From Candidatus Accumulibacter sp. ACC003 (GTDB lineage: Bacteria > Pseudomonadota > Gammaproteobacteria > Burkholderiales > Rhodocyclaceae): a stretch of 64,000 bases of DNA. Location of the stretch: the NCBI RefSeq assembly GCF_907163085.1, contig NZ_CAJQTX010000003.1:1-64000 (forward strand), in the 5' to 3' direction. Every line of letters begins with the position of its first letter. Position 1 is the first letter of the stretch. The translations under genes and the position numbers were made by a program. Below the pieces are notes generated by a model. The model ran no database searches, was not told the DNA's origin, and was given only the letters and a program-made list of their open reading frames with translations. This document shows, in pieces, positions 17,276-25,381 of the stretch.

Positions 17276-19141
17276 TTGTCTGCCAGCTCTTCCTCTGCCA
17301 ACACGCCAGGCGCCGGCTTGTCTGCCGCTGCCGGCGATCATTCCCGGCGAGCGCACGACGAGGCGCTGTGGGGAAGCTTTGCGTCGGCAGAAACGTCGGC
17401 TGAATTCTGCAGCAGCTGGTTGGCGCTGCAATGCCTGCAGGTGGCCGACGTGCGCGCCGCCTTGCTGTTGCTCGAACAGGGTAGCGGCACCTTCGTTCCG
17501 GCTGCTGTTTGGCCGTCCGAGCAGACCGACGTGACCTATCTGGCGCCGGCCGCTCAACAGTGCCTGAGCGAGCGGCGCGGTGTTCTCCTGCCGGGCCAGG
17601 CGGGTGCCGTGATCGTCGTCGCTTATCCGGTCGAACTCGAAGGGCGGGTGCACGGCGCCGTCGTGCTCGACGTCGGCGAACGCAGCGGCGAGGCCTTGCA
17701 GGCCGTGCTCAGGCAATTGCACTGGGGAATCGGCTGGATCGAAACGCTCTTCCTGCGCCGCCAGAATGGCGACGACGCGCAGGCCCTGCAGCGCGCGCGA
17801 GTCGCTCTCGACGTTCTCGCCGTCGCCGCCGAGCAGGCCCGCCTCGAGCCGATGGCGATGGCGGTGGTCAACGATCTGGCCAGCCGTTTCGCTTGCGACC
17901 GGGTATCGCTCGGCGTCGACCAGGGCGGGCGCGCGCGCTTGCTGGCGATGTCGCACTCGGCGTTCTTCGAGAAGAAGAGCCAGTTCGTCGCCGCGCTTGA
18001 AAACGCCATGGACGAGGCGCTCGACCAGCGGCGCAGCGTTGCCTTTCCGGCCGCCGTCGACGGCGACAGCGGCGTCGGCATCGCCCACCGCGACTTCGCG
18101 GCGACGCGAGCGGTGTGCTCGGTGGTGCTCAGCAGCCGCGGCATCGGCGTCGGCGTGTTGACCTTCGAGCGCAATCAGGGGACGCCTTTCAGCGCCGACG
18201 AAGCCAGGACTTTCGAAGCCGTCAGCGCCTTGCTCGGCCCCTTGCTCGAGAGCCGGCTCGATCTGCATCGCTGGTTCGCCGGCCGTCTGGTCGACCAGCT
18301 GCGTGGCTGGTGGCGGCACCTCAAGGATCCGCGGCGGCCGGGTTTTCGCGTTGGCCTGGCGCTGGCGCTGGCCTTGTTGCTGAGCGTTTTCCTGGTCGAC
18401 GGGGACTATCGCGTCAGCGCCAGGGCGGTCGTCGAGGGTGCGCTGCAACGCGCGGCGGTGGCTCCCTTTGATGGCTTCCTGCGTGAAGCGCCGGTGCGCG
18501 CCGGTTTCGTCGTCAAGCAGGGACAGGTGCTGGCGACCCTCGACGATCGCGATCTGCGCGTCGAGCGGCAGCGCTGGCTGTCCGAACGCGAGCAGCACCA
18601 GGGGCGCTACCGCGATGCGCTGGCCAAGCACGAGCGAGCCAACGCCAACGTCGCGCTGGCGCAGATGCAGGAAGCCGACTCGCAACTGGCGCTGGTCGAC
18701 GAGAAACTGGCGCGGGCGACGATCGTCGCGCCCTTCGACGGCGTCGTCGTTTCGGGCGATCTCAGTCAGCTGCTCGGTTCGCCGGTCGAACAGGGCAAGC
18801 TGCTCTTCGAGCTGGCGCCGCTGGAAGCCTATCGGGTGATCCTGAAAGTCGAGGATCGCGATATTCGCGACGTGCGCATCGGCCAGTCGGGTAGTCTGGT
18901 GCTCACCGGGCTGGCCGGCGAGGCGCTTGCTTTTGAAGTTCGCAACGTGTCGATGGCCGAGGCCGAAGACGGCAAGAATACCTTCCGCGTCGAAGCGCAA
19001 CTCGATCGCAGCGACCTGCAGCTGCGCCCGGGAATGGAGGGCGTCGGCAAGATCAGCGTCGGCGAGCAGAGCTATGTGTGGATCTGGACGCATCGCCTGA
19101 GCGACTGGTTGCGCATGCAGGCCTGGATCTGGTTGCCTTAG
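17276..19141 (+). CDS. GAF-domain / HlyD-type membrane adaptor fusion
   Basis: A 621-residue protein. Residues about 40-165 and 180-335 look like two GAF-type sensor domains (the second includes ASRFACDRVSLGV and a terminal SADEARTFEAVSALLGPLLESR). A single membrane helix follows at about 358-374. The rest (376-600) is a HlyD/RND-type periplasmic adaptor: AVAPFDGFLREAPVRAGFVVKQGQVLATLDD is the lipoyl half-motif, then a short alpha-hairpin (about 440-480), the second lipoyl half ATIVAPFDGVVVSGDL, and a beta-barrel. So a cytoplasmic sensor pair is joined to a periplasmic adaptor. The start is TTG 17276 with GAGG upstream. First gene of the putative export cassette, 10 bp before the M50 gene. 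Confidence 0.82.
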   Translation: MSASSSSANTPGAGLSAAAGDHSRRAHDEALWGSFASAETSAEFCSSWLALQCLQVADVRAALLLLEQGSGTFVPAAVWPSEQTDVTYLAPAAQQCLSERRGVLLPGQAGAVIVVAYPVELEGRVHGAVVLDVGERSGEALQAVLRQLHWGIGWIETLFLRRQNGDDAQALQRARVALDVLAVAAEQARLEPMAMAVVNDLASRFACDRVSLGVDQGGRARLLAMSHSAFFEKKSQFVAALENAMDEALDQRRSVAFPAAVDGDSGVGIAHRDFAATRAVCSVVLSSRGIGVGVLTFERNQGTPFSADEARTFEAVSALLGPLLESRLDLHRWFAGRLVDQLRGWWRHLKDPRRPGFRVGLALALALLLSVFLVDGDYRVSARAVVEGALQRAAVAPFDGFLREAPVRAGFVVKQGQVLATLDDRDLRVERQRWLSEREQHQGRYRDALAKHERANANVALAQMQEADSQLALVDEKLARATIVAPFDGVVVSGDLSQLLGSPVEQGKLLFELAPLEAYRVILKVEDRDIRDVRIGQSGSLVLTGLAGEALAFEVRNVSMAEAEDGKNTFRVEAQLDRSDLQLRPGMEGVGKISVGEQSYVWIWTHRLSDWLRMQAWIWLP

Positions 19142-19151
19142 GCTGACCGGC

Positions 19152-21299
19152 ATGGCCGCTCCTTTCCTCAGCGCCTCGTGGTATCGCGTCGCCGAACTTC
19201 GCCCCGAGCTACGCGCGCACGCGCGCATCCATCGCCAGCGTTTTCGTGGTCAGCCGTGGTACGTCCTGCACGACAGCGCTTCCGGCAAGCTGCATCGTTT
19301 CAGTCCCGCCGCCTACCGGGTGATCCAGCTGCTCGACGGCCAGCGAACGATCGACGAGGTCTGGACCGAGGTCGCGGCAGAAGCCGGCGAAGACGCGCCG
19401 ACGCAGGACGAAGTCATCCGCCTGCTGGCGCAGCTGCACGCCGGCGACCTGCTGCAGGCCGACCTGCCTCCCGATGTCGACGAACTCGCCGAGCGCGGCA
19501 GCAAGCAGAAGCGTCAGAAGCTGTTGCAGAGCTTCATCAATCCGATGTCGATTCGCATCCCGCTGTGGGATCCCGACGCTTTCCTGAACCGCAGTTGGCC
19601 GCTGGTGAAGCCCTTGTTCGCTCCTCTCGGCGCCTTGCTGTGGTTGCTGGTGGTGCTGCCGGCGATCGTTCTCGCCGGCGTCAACTGGCACGAGCTGACG
19701 GCCAACCTCAGCGATCAGGTGCTGTCGGCGCACAATCTCTTTCTGCTCTGGCTGGTCTATCCGCTGATCAAGGCGCTGCACGAGCTGGGGCACGCCTACG
19801 CGGTCAAGTCGGGCGATGGCGAGGTGCACGAGATGGGCGTCATGTTGCTCGTCCTGGCGCCGATTCCCTACGTCGACGCGACCGCCGCCGGCGCCTTTCG
19901 CAACAAGTGGCGGCGGGCGATGGTCGGTGCCGCCGGGATGCTCGTCGAACTGTTCCTGGCGGCGATCGCGATGGCCGTGTGGGTGCTCGTCGAGCCGGGG
20001 CTGGTTCGTTCGGTCGCCTTCAACGTGCTCTTCGTCGCCGGTGCGTCTACGCTGCTGTTCAACGGCAATCCCCTGCTGCGTTACGACGGCTACTACGTCC
20101 TCGCCGATCTGATCGAGATCGCCAACCTCGGCAACCGCTCGAATCAATACTGGCAATGGCTCGCCAAGCGCTACCTGTTCGGCGTCAAGACCGTCGACCG
20201 GCCGCTGGCGTCGGTCGGCGAGCGGCGCTGGTTTGTCTTCTACGGCGCCGCCTCATTCGTCTATCGAACGCTGGTGATGATCGTCATCACGCTGTTCATC
20301 GCCGGCGAGTTCTTCTTCGTCGGGGTGGTGCTGGCGCTTTGGGCGGCGACGACGATGTTCGTCCTGCCGATCGGCAAGGGCCTCGCTTACGTGCTTTCGA
20401 GCCCCGAACTGCAGCGCCACCGGGGGCGCGCGCGCCTCGTCACTTTCGGTTCGCTGGCACTCTTGCTGCTCTTCGTTGTCCTCGTGCCGATGCCCTTGCG
20501 AACGCACGCCGAGGGCGTCGTCTGGGTTCCCGAGAACGCCGAGGTGCGCGCCGGTGCCGACGGTTTTGTCGAGCGCTTGCTGGTGCAGCCGGAAACCCGC
20601 GTCGAGGTCGGCGAGCTGTTGCTGGTGACCAGCCAGCCGACGCTGGCTGCCGAAGTCGAGCAGGTGCGGGCGCGCATACGCCAGCTCGAGGTGCAGTACA
20701 CCACGCAGATGTTCGACGAGCGCGTGCAGGCGGCGGCGATCAGCGAAGACCTGCGCCGGGAAAGAGCGACCCTGGCGCGCGCCGAAGAGAAGCTCGATTC
20801 GCTGCTGGTCATCGCCGAGGTCGCCGGCGCGCTCAAGCTGGCGCGGCCGCAGGATCTGCCGCAGCGCTTCGTCAAGAAGGGCGAGCTGCTCGGCTACATC
20901 GTCGACGGGCCGCCGCGCCTGGTGCGGGTGGTCGTCAGCCAGGACGACATTGCCCTGGTTCGCGAGGCGCATGACGAGGTGCAGGTAAAGATCGCCGACC
21001 GCCTCGAGCAGACGTATTCGGCGCGCCTGATTCGCGAAGTGCCGGGTGCTCACGAGCAGTTGCCAAGCAAGGCGCTGTCGCTTGAAGGTGGTGGCCAGCA
21101 CGGCACCGATCCGCGCGACCCGCAGGGCCTCAAAACCCTGCAAAGGCTGTTCCAGTTCGACCTCGAGTTGCCGCCGGAAGTCGGCGCGCTGCACATCGGC
21201 ACGCGCGTCTACGTGCGTTTCCAGCACCGCGCCGAACCGCTGGCCAAGCAGTGGGGACGGCGCTTGCGGCAACTCTTTCTGTCGCGCTTCAATGTCTAG
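19152..21299 (+). CDS. PqqD-like / M50 zinc metalloprotease / HlyD triple-domain membrane protein
   Basis: A 715-residue protein. Residues about 37-105 resemble a PqqD-like winged-helix (WYVLHDSASGKLHRFSP, VIQLLDGQRTIDEVW, LLAQLHAGDLLQ), the fold used for leader-peptide recognition in RiPP systems. A multi-helix M50 site-2-protease-like core follows: HELGH at 210-214 gives the zinc His pair and Glu, and NPLLRYDGYYVLADLIEI (D312) matches the second motif of the YydH-type putative peptide zinc metalloproteases. After more helices (about 365-455) the C-terminus is a HlyD-like adaptor with a short coiled hairpin (about 505-575). Its last bases overlap the start of the SecA-like gene by 8 bp. Substrate unknown; a leader-directed protease or adaptor for the giant proteins is inferred. 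Confidence 0.85.
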   Translation: MAAPFLSASWYRVAELRPELRAHARIHRQRFRGQPWYVLHDSASGKLHRFSPAAYRVIQLLDGQRTIDEVWTEVAAEAGEDAPTQDEVIRLLAQLHAGDLLQADLPPDVDELAERGSKQKRQKLLQSFINPMSIRIPLWDPDAFLNRSWPLVKPLFAPLGALLWLLVVLPAIVLAGVNWHELTANLSDQVLSAHNLFLLWLVYPLIKALHELGHAYAVKSGDGEVHEMGVMLLVLAPIPYVDATAAGAFRNKWRRAMVGAAGMLVELFLAAIAMAVWVLVEPGLVRSVAFNVLFVAGASTLLFNGNPLLRYDGYYVLADLIEIANLGNRSNQYWQWLAKRYLFGVKTVDRPLASVGERRWFVFYGAASFVYRTLVMIVITLFIAGEFFFVGVVLALWAATTMFVLPIGKGLAYVLSSPELQRHRGRARLVTFGSLALLLLFVVLVPMPLRTHAEGVVWVPENAEVRAGADGFVERLLVQPETRVEVGELLLVTSQPTLAAEVEQVRARIRQLEVQYTTQMFDERVQAAAISEDLRRERATLARAEEKLDSLLVIAEVAGALKLARPQDLPQRFVKKGELLGYIVDGPPRLVRVVVSQDDIALVREAHDEVQVKIADRLEQTYSARLIREVPGAHEQLPSKALSLEGGGQHGTDPRDPQGLKTLQRLFQFDLELPPEVGALHIGTRVYVRFQHRAEPLAKQWGRRLRQLFLSRFNV

Positions 21300-23301
21300 G
21301 GCGCTGCTCGAGCGCTGGCAGGTGCAAGAGTTCGCTCCCGGCTTGTACGCGGAACGTCGGGACCTCAAGGACGGTCGCCTCGATCGCTTCATCGGCCGCC
21401 TGCTGGGGCGCTGTGCGCAGGCCGGCTCGCCGCTGCGCGGGCGCGCCATGCGACGTTTTGCCGGCCGCGTGCAGGCGCTCGAAGAGGGCTTGCTGGCCAG
21501 TGACGATGTGGCGCTGCGCCGCCGGGCGGCGGCCGTTGGCGCGGCCCTGGCGGTCGACGGGCTGGAGGATGCGCTGGTCGCCGAGTGTTTTGCGCTGGTC
21601 CGCGAGGTGTGTTCGCGGCAGCTCGGCCTGCGCCACTACCCGGTGCAGCTGATGGGCGGCTACGCCATGTTGACCGGGACGCTGGCCGAAATGCAGACCG
21701 GCGAGGGCAAGACGCTGACCGCCGTTCTGCCGGCGGTGACGGTCGCGCTGGCTGGCGCGCCGGTGCATGTGATCACCGTCAATCCCTACCTGGCGGCTCG
21801 CGACGCCGAGTATCTGACGCCGGTCTACGAGTACTTCGGCTTGCGCGTCGGCCTGATCGTCCCCGAACAGGAGAGCGCGCAGCGTGCCGAGGCCTACGCC
21901 GCCGACGTCACCTACTGCGTCAACAAGGACCTGGTTTTCGACTATCTGCGTGACCGCATTACCCAGAAGCGTGTGCGCAGCGGCCCGCGCGCCGTGCTCG
22001 ACGGCTGGCTGGCCGGGCCGCACGCGCCGGCGAGTGCCAGCGTCTTGTTGCGCGGCTTGTACTTCGCGATCGTCGACGAAGCCGATAGCGTCCTGATCGA
22101 CGAGGCGCGAACGCCGCTGATCATTTCCAGTGACGTCGACGACGCGAACGGGCGGGCGCTTTACGAGCAGGCGCTGGCGCTCGCCGCCAGCCTGAAGAGC
22201 AAGGGGCATTACGTCTTGCGGCCCCGGGAACGGAGCATCGAACTGACCGACGCTGGTCGCGCGGCGGTCGGCGATTTCGCCTGCGGGCTGGCCGGACTGT
22301 GGCGCATCCCGCGGGCGCGCGAGGAACTCGTTGAACAGGGGTTGTCGGCGCTGCATCTTTTTCAGCTCGACCGGCACTACATCATCGCCGACGACAAGGT
22401 GCAGATCGTCGACGAGTACACCGGTCGGGTGATGGCCGACCGTTCGTGGGAGCGCGGCCTGCACCAGATGATCGAGGTCAAGGAAGCGCTGGCAATCAGC
22501 AAACGGCGCGACACCATCTCGCGGATCACCTATCAGCGCTTCTTTCGCCGCTACCTGTGCCTGGCCGGGATGACCGGCACGGCGATCGAGGTGGCGCCGG
22601 AAATGCGCTCGGTGTACGCGATGGACGTCCTGCGTATTCCGCCGAATCGGCCGGTCGTCCGCCGTGACCTCGGGCAACGCGTGTTCGTCGACAGCGACAG
22701 CCGCTGGGCAGCGGTCGTCGAGCGCGCCGCCGAAATGCGCGCCGCCGGTCGCGCGGTGCTGATCGGCACGCGTTCGGTGGCGGCTTCCGAGCTGGCCAGC
22801 GCGCGCCTGAGCGCGGCCGCACTGGCGCACGAAGTGCTCAACGCGCGCCAGGACCAGCGCGAGGCCGAGATCGTCGCGCAGGCCGGGCAGCCGGGACGGA
22901 TCACCGTCGCCACCAACATGGCCGGGCGCGGTACCGATATCCTGCTCAGTCCGGAAGTTCGTCAGGCGGGCGGCCTGCACGTCATTCTCTCCGAGTACCA
23001 CGATTCGGCGCGAATCGATCGGCAGCTGTTCGGCCGTGCCGGTCGGCAGGGCGATCCCGGATCGTGCGAAGCGATCGTCTCGCTTGATGATGAATTGTTT
23101 CTCGCCCATGCTTCGCCTCTGCTGGGCTGGCTGCGCCAGCACGTATCGGCGGCCGGGCTGCTGCCACCGCCACTGGTACGCGTGCTGCGCCGTTCGGCGC
23201 AAGCAGCGGCCGAACGGCAGAACTCGCTGGTTCGCCGGCAGACGGTTGAAATGGACAAGCGCGTCGAACAGTCTCTGGCGTTTGCCGGAAGAGGAGAATA
23301 G
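21292..23301 (+). CDS. short SecA-like translocase ATPase
   Basis: A 669-residue DEAD-motor homologous to SecA. Visible motifs: HYPVQLMGGYAML, Walker A MQTGEGKT (134-141), TVNPYLAARDAEY, YAADVTYCVNKDLVFDYLRD, Walker B region VDEADSVLIDEARTPLIIS (261-279), a shortened PPXD region, VDEYTGRVM, LAGMTGTA, TNMAGRGTDI (541-550), and HDSARIDRQLFGRAGRQGDPGS. It ends just after the start of the scaffold helix, so the helical wing, two-helix finger and C-terminal zinc linker of canonical SecA (about 900 residues) are missing. ATG 21292 overlaps the M50 gene. Encoded among periplasmic adaptors, it is a dedicated accessory motor rather than the housekeeping SecA. Confidence 0.9.
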   Translation: MSRALLERWQVQEFAPGLYAERRDLKDGRLDRFIGRLLGRCAQAGSPLRGRAMRRFAGRVQALEEGLLASDDVALRRRAAAVGAALAVDGLEDALVAECFALVREVCSRQLGLRHYPVQLMGGYAMLTGTLAEMQTGEGKTLTAVLPAVTVALAGAPVHVITVNPYLAARDAEYLTPVYEYFGLRVGLIVPEQESAQRAEAYAADVTYCVNKDLVFDYLRDRITQKRVRSGPRAVLDGWLAGPHAPASASVLLRGLYFAIVDEADSVLIDEARTPLIISSDVDDANGRALYEQALALAASLKSKGHYVLRPRERSIELTDAGRAAVGDFACGLAGLWRIPRAREELVEQGLSALHLFQLDRHYIIADDKVQIVDEYTGRVMADRSWERGLHQMIEVKEALAISKRRDTISRITYQRFFRRYLCLAGMTGTAIEVAPEMRSVYAMDVLRIPPNRPVVRRDLGQRVFVDSDSRWAAVVERAAEMRAAGRAVLIGTRSVAASELASARLSAAALAHEVLNARQDQREAEIVAQAGQPGRITVATNMAGRGTDILLSPEVRQAGGLHVILSEYHDSARIDRQLFGRAGRQGDPGSCEAIVSLDDELFLAHASPLLGWLRQHVSAAGLLPPPLVRVLRRSAQAAAERQNSLVRRQTVEMDKRVEQSLAFAGRGE

Positions 23302-23305
23302 GAAA

Positions 23306-24232
23306 ATGCCGAGTCGCCAGGGTGGGCCGGGAAGGGGAAGAGTAAGAGGAGTCGGCAGCGCCGTGCTGTTGGCGCTGTGCTGGGCGGGCAGTGGGCTCGC
23401 CGCCGAGTTCGACTGCATCATCGAACCGAGCAAGAGCGTCGACGTACGCGCCGCGAGCGAGGGGCTGATCGAAAAGATCTGGGTTGACCGCGGCGACACG
23501 GTCAAGAAGGATCAGGTGCTGGTCACCCTCGATTCTGGCGTCGAGCGTGCGGCCGCCGAATCGGCGCGCTATCGGGCGACGATGCAGGGCAAGATCCGGA
23601 CGGGTCAGAGCCGCGTCGAGTTCTCGACGACCAAGTACAAGCGCCGTGAGCAACTCGCCAGCCAGTCGTTCATCTCGCTGAGCGACCGCGACGAAGCGCT
23701 GACCGAGAAACGGCTGGCCGAGTCCGAGCTGCTCGAGGCCAAGGACGAACGCCGTCTGTCGGAGATCGAGTACCAGCGCCTGTCCGAGCAACTGCGGCTG
23801 CGGACGATCAGGAGCCCGGTCAATGGCATCGTCGTCGACCGCCTGCTCAACGCCGGCGAGCTGGCCGATAACCGCGACCTGCGCAAGCCAATTCTCAAGC
23901 TGGCCGACATCGGCACGCTGCACGTTGAAGTGCTGATGCCGATCGAAGCCTTCGGCAAGCTGAGCATCGGCGAGAAGGTCGAAGTGTTGCCCGAGGCGCC
24001 GGTCGGCGGTCGTCATACGGCGACGGTGGCGGTCATCGATCGCGTCCTCGACGCCGCCAGCGGTACCTTTGGCGTGCGCCTGGAATTGCCCAATCCAACG
24101 CTGAAACTACCCGCCGGCATCAAGTGCCGGGCCAGTTTCCCGGCGATCGCTGGCCGCTCGGCGCCGCCGGCGGCAAGCGCTGCACGGCCGCCAGCAAAGC
24201 CGGCGCCGGCGGTGTCCGGCAAGCCGATGTAG
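23306..24232 (+). CDS. periplasmic adaptor subunit (HlyD/RND-type membrane fusion protein)
   Basis: A 308-residue adaptor with a signal peptide (about 15-33, VGSAVLLALCWAGSGLAA). VDVRAASEGLIEKIWVDRGDTVKKDQVLVTLD is the first lipoyl half; an alpha-hairpin runs from about 65 to 165; RTIRSPVNGIVVDRLLNAGELAD is the second lipoyl half; then a beta-barrel and a Pro/Ala-rich tail. Such proteins bridge inner-membrane exporters and outer-membrane channels. It starts 4 bp after the SecA-like stop, and its ribosome site (GAGGAG) lies inside that gene, so the two are probably coupled. Confidence 0.88.
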   Translation: MPSRQGGPGRGRVRGVGSAVLLALCWAGSGLAAEFDCIIEPSKSVDVRAASEGLIEKIWVDRGDTVKKDQVLVTLDSGVERAAAESARYRATMQGKIRTGQSRVEFSTTKYKRREQLASQSFISLSDRDEALTEKRLAESELLEAKDERRLSEIEYQRLSEQLRLRTIRSPVNGIVVDRLLNAGELADNRDLRKPILKLADIGTLHVEVLMPIEAFGKLSIGEKVEVLPEAPVGGRHTATVAVIDRVLDAASGTFGVRLELPNPTLKLPAGIKCRASFPAIAGRSAPPAASAARPPAKPAPAVSGKPM

Positions 24233-24247
24233 GCGCTGGCGGCTCCC

Positions 24248-25003
24248 TTGCTCGCTGCCCGCCGCATAACACGCGATCGAGCCGGCGCGGTGCGCGTCGC
24301 GACGCGGCTGCTGCTGTTGTCGCTGCTCTTCGGCGTCGGCCACGCCGACGTGCCGACGCCGGCGCAGGAGTGCCGCTTGCGCAACTCCGCGATTTGCGAT
24401 TTGAACGGTGTCCGCTACCTGCTCGACGGGCCTTGCCCGGCGGCGGCGCGGACGATTCGGCCGCCCGGCAAGGAGCGCTGCGACGAAGCCGAACAGCGTC
24501 GCGGCGGCGAATCAGCAGTGGCGCGCGCGCTGCTCGCGCCGACGGCCGCGTCGGCCGCCGTGCCGACGCCAGCGGCAATATCGACGTCGGCGCCGACGCG
24601 CGACCTGGCGTGGGTCGGCGGTGTCGAGCGCTGGCTGTTGCCGCTGCTGCTGGCTCTTGCCGGCGTGCTGCTCTGCGCTCTGGCCGTGCTGGTCGTTCGT
24701 TGGCGACTCGGCAAGCGCGCTCAACGGCTGGCCGGCAAGGCCGTCGCTGCGCCTGCCAACCTGGGCCGCTCGCTATTGCCATTGGGCGTCGCCGCGCTCG
24801 GTGCGGTGCCTCTCGGCTACTGGGCAGCGCGCGCCGCTTTCTGGCGCGTTTTCTCGAGCGCCGACAATCACGATAGCGCCTTGCCGTGGTTGCTCGCCGC
24901 GCCGCTGGCCGTAGTCGTCTTCCTGCTGGTCTGCGGCCTGGCCTTCGCGCTGATAGCCTTGCTCCTCGGCTGGCTGCTCAAGGGTCGCCGCAAGGAGTCG
25001 TAG
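24248..25003 (+). CDS. Cys-containing three-TM membrane protein, unknown family
   Basis: About 251 residues; I recognise no family. An N-terminal hydrophobic segment (ATRLLLLSLLFGVGHA) looks like a signal peptide. The following short periplasmic part has four cysteines (ECRLRNSAICDL, GPCP, ERCDEAE). After an Ala/Pro-rich linker come hydrophobic helices at about 135-160, 175-195 and 215-245, ending in a basic tail KGRRKES. The TTG at 24248 keeps 15 bp spacing from the adaptor gene; GTG 24290 is an alternative nearer the signal peptide. Its place as last gene of the cassette suggests a membrane component of the export machine, an inference from context only. Confidence 0.6.
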   Translation: MLAARRITRDRAGAVRVATRLLLLSLLFGVGHADVPTPAQECRLRNSAICDLNGVRYLLDGPCPAAARTIRPPGKERCDEAEQRRGGESAVARALLAPTAASAAVPTPAAISTSAPTRDLAWVGGVERWLLPLLLALAGVLLCALAVLVVRWRLGKRAQRLAGKAVAAPANLGRSLLPLGVAALGAVPLGYWAARAAFWRVFSSADNHDSALPWLLAAPLAVVVFLLVCGLAFALIALLLGWLLKGRRKES

Positions 25004-25381
25004 AACAAGCGGCGGCCAGTCGAGGCTGGGCAGGAAGGCGAGTGAGCGCCTGAACTCTGTCGGAATTTCTTACAGCTGGCAGCAGCAGCGTCGGCTCGAT
25101 GCCGTCAAATGCCGATTAATCAAGAGGATAAAAATTGGTTTGCTCGTCGGTATAGGAATTGCTTATAGTTGAGGGCGCTTGTTTCCAGTGGCGAGCGATC
25201 GACGCCTCTGCTGGCGCGCCGTTCGGTGTGCCAGCACTGGCTACGGTAGCGGCGCCGTCTTGGCAGGTGTAGTGACTTCAGAGGCAGGCAGGCGGCAAGG
25301 ACGCGATGCCGAAAACTCGTTGCAGGTGGATAGCGGGAGAAGACTATTGGATAGCGAAACCACGCTCCGGTGGCAAGGCTG
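25004..25381. other. leader/promoter region of the giant gene
   Basis: This 378-bp gap is less GC-rich than its surroundings around 25100-25175. It contains a candidate promoter (listed separately) that would give a 5' leader of about 200 nt. GTG 25370 is an alternative in-frame start to ATG 25382; neither has a strong Shine-Dalgarno, though AAGG lies 3 nt before the ATG. I recognise no riboswitch. Confidence 0.45.
25140..25169 (+). promoter_or_regulatory. candidate sigma70 promoter of the giant gene
   Basis: TTGCTC (25140-25145), an 18-bp spacer and TATAGT (25164-25169), in the only AT-richer stretch before the gene. The -10 is good and the -35 matches only the TTG. The predicted leader is about 205 nt. 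Confidence 0.4.
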
